This document shows, one piece after another, positions 6,424-12,436 of a stretch of 12,436 nucleotides of DNA (within the stretch, counting starts at the first letter, position 1; every line of letters starts with the position of its first letter). The stretch lies in contig WFMT01000135.1 in NCBI GenBank assembly GCA_015488975.1, positions 1 to 12,436 on the forward strand, in the 5' to 3' direction. Under the pieces are notes generated by a model, which ran no database searches, was not told the DNA's origin, and saw only the letters and a program-made list of their open reading frames with translations. The position numbers and the translations under genes were made by a program. Source of the stretch: Campylobacteraceae bacterium. Lineage in GTDB: Bacteria; Campylobacterota; Campylobacteria; Campylobacterales; JALSKU01.

Positions 6424-7790
6424 ACATAGATTTTGAAAAATTTGCAAAATACTCAAAACCGGGTCCCAGATATACAAGTTATCCTACGGCACCGGAATTT
6501 GACGATAGTTTTGATGATACTACATACGAAAAAGAATTGTTGTCTCAAGATAAAAAAAGACCGCTTTCTCTTTATTTTCATTTACCTTTTTGCAGATCGG
6601 CTTGTTATTTTTGTGGTTGCAATGTAGTTTATACCTCAAAAGATGAAAAAAAAGTCAGATATATTGACTATCTCGAAAAAGAATTAAATATCCTGGTTAA
6701 ATACTTAGATACTTCAAGAGAAGTTATACAGCTGCATTTTGGTGGGGGAACTCCTACTTTTTTTGATGCAAAACAACTTCAAAAAATTATATCTCTTATA
6801 AAAAACAAATTTAAAAATTTTTCAAAAAATGCGGAAATAAGCTGTGAGATTGATCCAAGATATTTAACTCAAGGCCAATTAGATGTTCTTATCGAAAATG
6901 GTTTTAACAGAATCAGCTTTGGCGTCCAAGACTTTAACCATAAAGTGCAAGAAGCAGTTCATAGAATACAACCGTATGAAGTAACACAAAATACAGTAGA
7001 TATGGCGAGAAAAGCGGATATAACATCGATAAATATGGACTTAATATACGGATTACCGTATCAAACATTAGATACTTTTAAAGATACGCTTAAAAAAGCA
7101 CTTACATTAAATCCGGATAGATTTGCTATATTTAATTATGCTCATGTTCCATGGATGAAAAAAACTATGAGAAAAATCGATGAAACAACTTTACCAGAAC
7201 CTAGTGTAAAACTTGAGATTTTAAAATATACTATTGATTTCCTAACTTCCAACGGCTATAAGATGATAGGCATGGATCATTTTGCCAAACCAGAAGATGA
7301 ACTCTTTTTAGCTATACAAAAAGGAGAACTTCACAGAAATTTTCAAGGATATACTACAAAAGGCGGTGCCGATCTTATAGGCATTGGTCTTACCAGTATC
7401 GGTGAAGGCATTTCTCATTATGTGCAAAACCATAAAGATATGAAAAAGTATGAAAAAGCTATAGAAGAAGGAAAACTTCCTGTCCAAAGAGGTATCAAGC
7501 TAAATACTGATGATATCATAAGAAAGTCCGTTATTATGGAGCTTATGGCAAATTTTAGACTTGATATAAAAAGAATTGAGAAAGAGTTTGGTATAAATTT
7601 CAAAGAGTATTTCAAAGATGCAATAGAAGGTTTAAAAGAGTTTGAAAAAGAGGATCTTCTTAGCATTGATGATGATTTTATAAAAGTTAGCTATACAGGT
7701 TCAATGCTTGTAAGAAATATCGCTATGCCATTTGATGCTTACTTGAAGAAAATACCACCGGAAAAAAGAAAATTTAGTAAAACTGTTTAA
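6420..7790 (+). CDS. hemN: Oxygen-independent coproporphyrinogen III oxidase (HemN)
   Basis: Radical SAM enzyme that decarboxylates coproporphyrinogen III to protoporphyrinogen IX without oxygen, in haem synthesis. The diagnostic cluster motif C58-x3-C62-x2-C65-x-C67 within HLPFCRSACYFCGCN is the true HemN form; HemW-type paralogues lack this HemN-specific context. HFGGGTPTF follows as the glycine-rich SAM-binding loop, and the N-terminal GPRYTSYPTAPEF is also typical of HemN. At 456 aa it is full length. The GGGGAG ribosome site at 6409-6414 lies within the previous gene, with a 4-nt overlap. A second cloverleaf repeat begins 14 bp after its stop, separating it from the Fe-S gene. Confidence 0.96.
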   Translation: MNIDFEKFAKYSKPGPRYTSYPTAPEFDDSFDDTTYEKELLSQDKKRPLSLYFHLPFCRSACYFCGCNVVYTSKDEKKVRYIDYLEKELNILVKYLDTSREVIQLHFGGGTPTFFDAKQLQKIISLIKNKFKNFSKNAEISCEIDPRYLTQGQLDVLIENGFNRISFGVQDFNHKVQEAVHRIQPYEVTQNTVDMARKADITSINMDLIYGLPYQTLDTFKDTLKKALTLNPDRFAIFNYAHVPWMKKTMRKIDETTLPEPSVKLEILKYTIDFLTSNGYKMIGMDHFAKPEDELFLAIQKGELHRNFQGYTTKGGADLIGIGLTSIGEGISHYVQNHKDMKKYEKAIEEGKLPVQRGIKLNTDDIIRKSVIMELMANFRLDIKRIEKEFGINFKEYFKDAIEGLKEFEKEDLLSIDDDFIKVSYTGSMLVRNIAMPFDAYLKKIPPEKRKFSKTV

Positions 7791-7804
7791 ACTATAAGAA
7801 TAAC

Positions 7805-7920
7805 TGACCTTACGCACTATAATGAGCAAAGCTCTTTAAAGTGGCAGGAACTAAAGTTCCTACAGCCCCTTTGAAGCTTACGAAAAGTAGGACTTTTCGA
7901 TAAAAGAGTGTGTAAGGTCA
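7805..7920 (+). repeat. Cloverleaf-like inverted-repeat element, copy 2 (116 bp)
   Basis: Same orientation and organisation as copy 1 at 1402-1516. The outer arms TGACCTTACGCACT (7805-7818) and AGTGTGTAAGGTCA (7907-7920) pair over 14 nt with one G.T (wobble); C7804 and G7921 extend the stem. Hairpin 2 (7846-7861) reads AGGAACT...AGTTCCT: the G-C pair 1446-1456 of copy 1 is replaced by A-T (7849-7858), a compensatory change. Hairpin 3 (7881-7899) is identical to copy 1. Hairpin 1 (7816-7843) is weaker, with two mismatches. It lies between hemN and the Fe-S gene on the coding strand, so it is probably transcribed. Confidence 0.88.
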
Positions 7921-7943
7921 GAAAATAATACAACGGGGAAATA

Positions 7944-9245
7944 ATGGGAAAAATGATTTTTACAGATGTCAGTGATGAATGCATAAAATGTGGAAAATGC
8001 ATACCTACTTGTACTATTCACAATGTAAATGCTGATGAGGTAACAAGTCCAAGAGGTTTCTTAGATCTTCTTGGGGCATACCAAAAAGGCGATTTAGAAC
8101 TTGATAAAAATGCAAAAGATATTTTTGAAAGTTGTTTTTTGTGTACAGCTTGCACAGAAATTTGCCCAAATGACTTACCAGTTGATATGGTTATAGAACA
8201 AGTAAGAAACGATATACGAAAAAAATATGGTTTGGCTTGGTATAAAAGAGCTTTCTTTTTCCTTCTAAGACATAGAAAAATCATGGATTTTATGGCAAAA
8301 ATGGGATATGTATTTCAAACATGCGGATTTAAAATCCAGGAAAAACAAGAATCAATGAAACCCAGATTTTCTCTTCCCATTATAAAAAAGGATAGATTTT
8401 TGCCATCAGCCAAGTCAAAAACTTTTTTAAATTCATATCCAGAAAATATAAATGAAAAACGAAAAACGAAAAACGAAAAACGAAAAAGAGTTGCCATTTT
8501 TATAGGATGTTTGGCAAATTATACATATACAAATATCGGTAATAGCCTGGTAGAGATACTAAAAAGCTTAAATTGTGATATTTTTATACCCAAAAAACAA
8601 CTTTGTTGTGGCGCTCCTGCCTATTTTACCGGTGATTTTGATACGGTTGATTATCTTGCAAAACATAATATAGAGTATTTTGAAAGTTTTATTGATGAAG
8701 TAGATGCTATCATAATACCGGAGGCTACTTGTTCAGCAATGCTAAAAAATGACTATCTTCATTATTTTCACGATCAACCCAAATGGCAAGAAAGAGTAAA
8801 AAAATTAAATGGTAAAATATTTATGGCAACACAATGGCTTGAAAAAGAGACAAATCTCAGCGAGATTTTAGAGAAAAAAAATAAAAAGATGAGTCAAATT
8901 GTAACTTACCACGATCCTTGTCATGCAAAAAAAATGCAAGGTATATACAAAGAACCGCGAAACCTCATAGGCAAGAATTACACTATTAAAGAGATGGATG
9001 ACCCAGATAAATGCTGTGGCTTTGGTGGAGTAACCATGCAGAGTGAAAAATTTGACTTGGCATTTAGAGCGGGTTTACCAAAAGCTGCTATGATTGATGA
9101 AAGTGGAGCTGATATAGTTAGTGCTGAGTGCAGTGCATGTAGAATGCAAATAACAAATTCTCTGCACTACAATGATTCTAAAGTTATCTTTAAAAATCCT
9201 ATAGAATTGATAGCAAATGCTTTAAAAGAAAAGGAAACAGATTGA
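7944..9245 (+). CDS. Fe-S oxidoreductase with two 4Fe-4S and two CCG domains (GlcF/LutA/GlpC-like)
   Basis: Likely electron-transfer subunit of a dehydrogenase complex; the substrate cannot be told. The N-terminal region carries two ferredoxin-type 4Fe-4S motifs: C13-C16-C19-C23 ([11 protein letters not shown]) and C64-C67-C70-C74 ([12 protein letters not shown]). Two cysteine-rich CCG (DUF224) domains follow: [11 protein letters not shown] at C221-C222, and HDPCH (C326) with KCCGFGG at C357-C358, then ECSACRM. This matches the GlcF, LutA and GlpC group of glycolate, lactate and glycerol-3-phosphate oxidases, but no flavin partner is adjacent. At 433 aa it is the usual length. The linker at 171-182 is built from a DNA heptamer repeat. 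The gene overlaps lgt by 4 nt. In C. jejuni a ferredoxin-type oxidoreductase also lies beside hemN, from memory. Confidence 0.88.
   Translation: MGKMIFTDVSDECIKCGKCIPTCTIHNVNADEVTSPRGFLDLLGAYQKGDLELDKNAKDIFESCFLCTACTEICPNDLPVDMVIEQVRNDIRKKYGLAWYKRAFFFLLRHRKIMDFMAKMGYVFQTCGFKIQEKQESMKPRFSLPIIKKDRFLPSAKSKTFLNSYPENINEKRKTKNEKRKRVAIFIGCLANYTYTNIGNSLVEILKSLNCDIFIPKKQLCCGAPAYFTGDFDTVDYLAKHNIEYFESFIDEVDAIIIPEATCSAMLKNDYLHYFHDQPKWQERVKKLNGKIFMATQWLEKETNLSEILEKKNKKMSQIVTYHDPCHAKKMQGIYKEPRNLIGKNYTIKEMDDPDKCCGFGGVTMQSEKFDLAFRAGLPKAAMIDESGADIVSAECSACRMQITNSLHYNDSKVIFKNPIELIANALKEKETD
8454..8488 (+). repeat. Heptanucleotide tandem repeat GAAAAAC, five units
   Basis: Four perfect GAAAAAC units followed by GAAAAAG lie inside the Fe-S oxidoreductase gene, encoding a Lys/Arg-rich stretch (NEKRKTK, then NEKRKR). 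The unit is 7 nt, so gain or loss of one unit shifts the frame, while three units (21 nt) keep it. It lies between the 4Fe-4S and CCG domains. Confidence 0.9.
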
Positions 9246-10057
9246 ATTACTGGAACCATATTTATCAACACTTCTCCCCAATAGCTTTTAGTTTATTCGG
9301 TATAAATGTACATTGGTACGGTATAATGTATGTTTTAGCACTATTATCAGCTTTATATACAGCTAAGTGGATAGTAAAAAAAGATCAATTACCTATATCT
9401 CAAAGTGAGCTTGATAATTACTTTATATGGGTAGAAATAGGAGTTATTTTAGGTGCAAGACTTGGATATATTATATTTTATGACCCGCATACAAGCTTTT
9501 ATTTTACTCACCCCTGGCAGATATTCAATCCCTTCATGGATGGAAAATTTGTAGGTATCAGCGGCATGAGCTACCATGGGGCTGTTATAGGATTTTTAAT
9601 AGGTTCATACTTGTATGTCAAAAAATATAAAGTAAATTTTTGGTCATTGTTAGATATCGTAGCCATAGCAGTTCCTCTTGGATACACTTTTGGAAGAATT
9701 GGAAACTTTTTAAATCAAAGACTCATAGGAAGAGTTACCAGTGAGCCTTGGGGGATATATATTGATGGCACACTAAGATACCCTTCTCAACTATTTGAGG
9801 CATTTTTAGAGGGAATTTTGATATTTATAATTCTCTTTTTATACAGAAAACATAAGAAGTTTGACGGAGAACTTATTATTTTATACGGAATACTGTATGG
9901 TATAGCCAGATTTATCGCTGAATTTTATAGGCAACCAGATATTCAGCTCGGTTTTATTTGTTGTGGCTGGATGACAATGGGGCAAGCCCTGTCCATTATA
10001 ATGGTAGTAATATCAGCAATTTTTTATATTTGGAAATCAAAAAGTATAAAAAATTAA
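9242..10057 (+). CDS. lgt: Prolipoprotein diacylglyceryl transferase
   Basis: Inner-membrane enzyme transferring diacylglyceryl from phosphatidylglycerol to the lipobox cysteine of prolipoproteins, the first step of lipoprotein maturation. Several hydrophobic membrane segments run through the 271 aa. Family motifs are [10 protein letters not shown] with H112, [14 protein letters not shown] with R152 (the invariant Lgt arginine), RYPSQLFEA, and a late [13 protein letters not shown]. It starts with TTG, overlapping the Fe-S gene stop by 4 nt (TTGA, 9242-9245), with AAGGA at 9231-9235 and a 6-nt spacer, so translation is probably coupled. It is the last gene of the series that follows argF. No hairpin terminator with a T-tract is obvious after it. 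Confidence 0.95.
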   Translation: MNYWNHIYQHFSPIAFSLFGINVHWYGIMYVLALLSALYTAKWIVKKDQLPISQSELDNYFIWVEIGVILGARLGYIIFYDPHTSFYFTHPWQIFNPFMDGKFVGISGMSYHGAVIGFLIGSYLYVKKYKVNFWSLLDIVAIAVPLGYTFGRIGNFLNQRLIGRVTSEPWGIYIDGTLRYPSQLFEAFLEGILIFIILFLYRKHKKFDGELIILYGILYGIARFIAEFYRQPDIQLGFICCGWMTMGQALSIIMVVISAIFYIWKSKSIKN

Positions 10058-10068
10058 TATCAACATGT

Positions 10069-10096
10069 TTGGTTAATGTTTAAAATATCTTATAAT
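10069..10096 (+). promoter_or_regulatory. Possible upstream promoter in the lgt-frdC gap
   Basis: TTGGTT (10069-10074) and TATAAT (10091-10096) are separated by 16 bp. Transcription would begin near 10103 and give a leader of about 150 nt before frdC. The -10 is a consensus match and the -35 is weak. The gap contains no open reading frame that I can support. Confidence 0.35.
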
Positions 10097-10121
10097 TAAT
10101 CACCTGACCCCTAAAATATTA

Positions 10122-10154
10122 AAAATAAATATTTATTAAAAAAATATTTATTTT
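10122..10154. promoter_or_regulatory. A/T-only inverted repeat upstream of frdC
   Basis: AAAATAAATATTT (10122-10134) is perfectly inverted at 10142-10154 around a 7-nt spacer. The left arm overlaps the 14-bp palindrome AATAAATATTTATT (10124-10137). It could be an operator, a weak terminator for lgt, or simply AT-rich sequence. Confidence 0.35.
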
Positions 10155-10196
10155 ATAAAGAGTAGAATACACTTATCTATTACTAAGTACTTTTAT

Positions 10197-10212
10197 AATA
10201 TTTTAAAATATT
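10197..10212. promoter_or_regulatory. 16-bp palindrome next to the frdC promoter
   Basis: AATATTTTAAAATATT is a perfect palindrome ending 16 bp before the putative -10 hexamer of frdC, so it covers the -35 region. It is a possible binding site for a dimeric regulator of fumarate reductase. It is A/T only, so chance is not excluded. Confidence 0.35.
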
Positions 10213-10225
10213 TAGAATTGTTGCT

Positions 10226-10234
10226 TGGTAAAAT
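10226..10234 (+). promoter_or_regulatory. Probable frdCA promoter, extended -10
   Basis: TGGTAAAAT, the same string as ahead of hemB, lies 18 bp before the TTG start of frdC. The ribosome site AAAGGA (10241-10246) follows. The short distance implies a very short leader, so the more upstream TATAAT at 10091 may serve instead. Confidence 0.4.
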
Positions 10235-10252
10235 TATATTAAAGGATTTGCT

Positions 10253-11044
10253 TTGGAAAATGCTGACATTATTGAAAGCTTAACAGGTGTAAGCAAGGAA
10301 AGGAAAAAAAGCAGACTTCCTGCAAAACTTGATTTTTATCAAAGTGCAACAGGAGTGTTTCTTGGTCTGTTTATGTGGGCACATATGATTTTGGTGTCAT
10401 CTATCTTATTGGGCAATAACGCCATGTATGATGTTACAAAAATGTTTGAGGGTAAATTTTTGTTTGGCGAAGGCTATCCTGTGATAGTCAGTATTGCTGT
10501 ATTTATTGTATTTGTTATTTTTATATTGCATGCGGGGCTTGCTATGAGAAAATTTCCAGATAATTACAAGCAATATAAAAATTTTAAAACAAATATGAAC
10601 CTTTTGCAACATGATGATACCAAATATTGGTTTATACAGGCATATACAGGCTTTGCAATGTTTTTTTTGGGATCAATCCATTTATACACAATGATGGTTC
10701 AATCAGACAAAATAGGACCGTATGCCTCAAGTGACAGGATTGTTAGTGGATGGTATTGGCCATTATATATTTTATTACTTTTAGCAGTAGAATTCCACGG
10801 AGCAATAGGTCTTTACAGAGTCAGTGTCAAATGGGGATGGTTTGATGGTAAAAATCCAAGAGAAACAAGAGCCAATCTCAAAAAAGCAAAAAAAGTTGTA
10901 ACTGTGATATTTTTAACTTTAGGAGTATTGTCTTTGGCAGCTTACATTAAGATAGGAATTGGACATGAGGGGCGAGTCGGACAAATGTACACTCCGACTT
11001 CATCAATATCAATCCAATATAATCAAAATAAAAAGGTAGCATGA
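10253..11044 (+). CDS. frdC: Fumarate reductase cytochrome b subunit, dihaem type
   Basis: Membrane anchor of menaquinol:fumarate reductase; it oxidises menaquinol and passes electrons through two haem b groups to FrdB and FrdA. At 263 aa it matches the Wolinella succinogenes FrdC layout with the same numbering. The axial haem ligands are H44, H93, H143 and H182. E66, needed for menaquinol oxidation, and E180, of the transmembrane E-pathway, are both conserved. Five hydrophobic segments are visible, and the N-terminal [18 protein letters not shown] is typical. The start is TTG with AAAGGA 6 bp upstream; the homologous N-terminus supports it. frdA begins 1 bp after its stop. Confidence 0.96.
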   Translation: MENADIIESLTGVSKERKKSRLPAKLDFYQSATGVFLGLFMWAHMILVSSILLGNNAMYDVTKMFEGKFLFGEGYPVIVSIAVFIVFVIFILHAGLAMRKFPDNYKQYKNFKTNMNLLQHDDTKYWFIQAYTGFAMFFLGSIHLYTMMVQSDKIGPYASSDRIVSGWYWPLYILLLLAVEFHGAIGLYRVSVKWGWFDGKNPRETRANLKKAKKVVTVIFLTLGVLSLAAYIKIGIGHEGRVGQMYTPTSSISIQYNQNKKVA

Positions 11045-11045
11045 A

Positions 11046-12436
11046 ATGAAGATTAAATATTGTGATGCATTAGTGATTGGTGGAGGGCTTGCCGGACTTA
11101 GAGCAGCAGTTGTTGCTCAAAAAAGAGGCATAAGTACAACTGTTCTTTCATTGGTACCGGTAAAAAGATCACACTCAGCAGCAGCTCAAGGCGGTATGCA
11201 AGCGAGTATTGCCAACTCTAAAATGAGCCGTGGTGACAATGAAGATATCCATTTTAGTGATACAGTTAAAGGAAGTGATTGGGGATGTGATCAAAAAGTT
11301 GCAAGAATGTTTGTAACAACCGCTCCAAAAGCTGTAAGAGAACTAGCTACTTGGGGGGTACCCTGGACAAGAATCCAAAAGGGTCCAAGATCTGCTATCA
11401 TAAATGCACAAAAAACAACTATAGTTGAAGATGATGATGCCCACGGACTAATCCATTCAAGAGATTTTGGCGGAACCAAAAAATGGAGAACTTGTTATAC
11501 AAGTGATGGTGTTGGACATACAATGCTTTTTGGTGTTGCAAATGAAGCATTAAAAGAGGATGTAAATATAGAAGACAGAAAAGAAGCTATTTCTCTTATT
11601 CATAAAAACGGTAGGTGCTATGGAGCAATCGTAAGAGACCTGACAACAGGAGAACTTAGTGCTTATGTTGCAAAAGGAACTCTCGTAGCGACAGGCGGTT
11701 ACGGAAGAATTTATCAAAATACAACAAATGCCGTTATCTGTGAAGGGATAGGTCAGGCTATGGTACTTGAAGCAGGCGGGTATTTGGGAAATATGGAAGC
11801 TGTTCAGTTTCATCCTACTCCTATAGTTCCCTCAGGAATTCTTTTAACAGAGGGTTGCCGAGGTGATGGTGGGCTTCTTAGAGATGTTGATGGACACAGG
11901 TTCATGCCAGATTATGAACCTGAAAAAAAAGAGTTGGCAAGTCGTGATGTTGTCAGTAGAAGAATGATGGAGCATATAAGAAAAGGCAAAGGAGTTCCTT
12001 CTCCTTATGGAGATCATCTCTGGCTTGATATATCTATATTGGGACGAGAACATATAGAGAAAAATTTAAGAGATGTTCAAGAGATAGCTAAAACATTCAA
12101 TGGAATAGACCCTGCTGATGAGGGTAGAAAGGGTTGGGTTCCGGTTCGTCCTATGCAACACTACTCAATGGGTGGCATCAGAGTAAAACCAACTGGTGAG
12201 AGTCAAAATATATCAGGTCTTTTTTCCTGCGGTGAAGCAGCTTGCTGGGATCTTCACGGGTTTAACAGACTTGGAGGAAACTCTATGGCTGAGACTGTTG
12301 TATCGGGAATGATCATAGGAAATTATTTCACCGATTATTGTGAATCACATGAACTTGATATTGAAACTGAAGTTATAGAAACATTTTTAAAACAACAAGA
12401 TGAGTATCTTGACGAAATATTATCTAGAAAAGATGG
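11046..12436 (+). CDS. frdA: Fumarate reductase flavoprotein subunit (partial, 3' end beyond window)
   Basis: Catalytic subunit reducing fumarate to succinate. It runs off the right edge after 463 codons of an expected 650 or so. GGGLAGLRA (12-20) is the FAD dinucleotide fold. H43 in HSAAAQGG is the covalent FAD attachment histidine, at the same number as in Wolinella FrdA. Active-site residues include H256 in QFHPTPI, R300 in ASRDVVSRR (the expected proton-donor arginine), H372 in MQHYSMGG and R408 in [10 protein letters not shown]. The ATG at 11046 is 1 bp after the frdC stop, with AAAAGG at 11031-11036. An earlier ATG at 11041 stops after two codons. No frameshift is seen. frdB is expected next. 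Confidence 0.96.
   Translation, partial: MKIKYCDALVIGGGLAGLRAAVVAQKRGISTTVLSLVPVKRSHSAAAQGGMQASIANSKMSRGDNEDIHFSDTVKGSDWGCDQKVARMFVTTAPKAVRELATWGVPWTRIQKGPRSAIINAQKTTIVEDDDAHGLIHSRDFGGTKKWRTCYTSDGVGHTMLFGVANEALKEDVNIEDRKEAISLIHKNGRCYGAIVRDLTTGELSAYVAKGTLVATGGYGRIYQNTTNAVICEGIGQAMVLEAGGYLGNMEAVQFHPTPIVPSGILLTEGCRGDGGLLRDVDGHRFMPDYEPEKKELASRDVVSRRMMEHIRKGKGVPSPYGDHLWLDISILGREHIEKNLRDVQEIAKTFNGIDPADEGRKGWVPVRPMQHYSMGGIRVKPTGESQNISGLFSCGEAACWDLHGFNRLGGNSMAETVVSGMIIGNYFTDYCESHELDIETEVIETFLKQQDEYLDEILSRKD

Noticed and set aside
10101..10120. Third copy of the repeat, suggested by CCTGACCCC upstream of frdC
   Set aside because: Only a few bases match; there is no partner arm and none of the internal hairpins.
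11291..12053. Minus-strand reading frames under frdA
   Set aside because: They are antisense to a strongly conserved flavoprotein coding sequence and show no family motifs.

Overview
The window is an AT-rich, densely packed chromosomal segment that reads as Campylobacterota (the former Epsilonproteobacteria). FrdC matches the Wolinella-type dihaem cytochrome b residue for residue at its functional sites. A single-domain Aer/CetB-like PAS protein is present, and hemB, ribA, rsmG, argF, hemN and an Fe-S oxidoreductase are clustered, an arrangement I remember from Campylobacter jejuni. I cannot name the genus; a free-living relative such as Sulfurimonas, Sulfurospirillum or Arcobacter would fit.

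Layout. The window opens with the last residues of a probable sensor histidine kinase, then a small helical hypothetical protein and alanine racemase (alr), all on +. A minus-strand block follows, in transcription order: ribA, rsmG, a 74-aa membrane-anchored zinc-finger protein and a 126-aa hypothetical protein. It converges on alr. hemB is divergent from ribA and is separated from a minus-strand PAS-domain gene by a long perfect hairpin that probably terminates both. argF is divergent from the PAS gene and starts a plus-strand series: argF, a 164-aa hypothetical, hemN, an Fe-S/CCG-domain oxidoreductase and lgt, mostly with 4-nt overlaps. After a 195-bp, strongly AT-rich regulatory gap come frdC and the first 463 codons of frdA, which runs off the end of the window.

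Functions. hemB and hemN serve haem synthesis (hemN by the oxygen-independent route), ribA starts riboflavin synthesis, argF makes citrulline for arginine, alr supplies D-alanine for peptidoglycan, and lgt lipidates prolipoproteins. frdC and frdA are the membrane and flavoprotein subunits of a menaquinol:fumarate reductase, which needs both haem and FAD. Together they suit a microaerobic or anaerobic respiring bacterium.

The most unusual item is a pair of about 115-bp elements, one after alr and one after hemN, each starting 14-15 bp past the stop codon and in the same orientation. Each has 14-nt terminal inverted repeats enclosing three further hairpins, like a cloverleaf. The copies differ by a compensatory base-pair change in one stem and by wobble-type changes in the outer stem. 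They look like a small non-autonomous mobile repeat or a structured RNA, and one of them supplies the stop codon of a neighbouring gene. A five-unit heptanucleotide repeat inside the Fe-S oxidoreductase gene is a second item worth checking.
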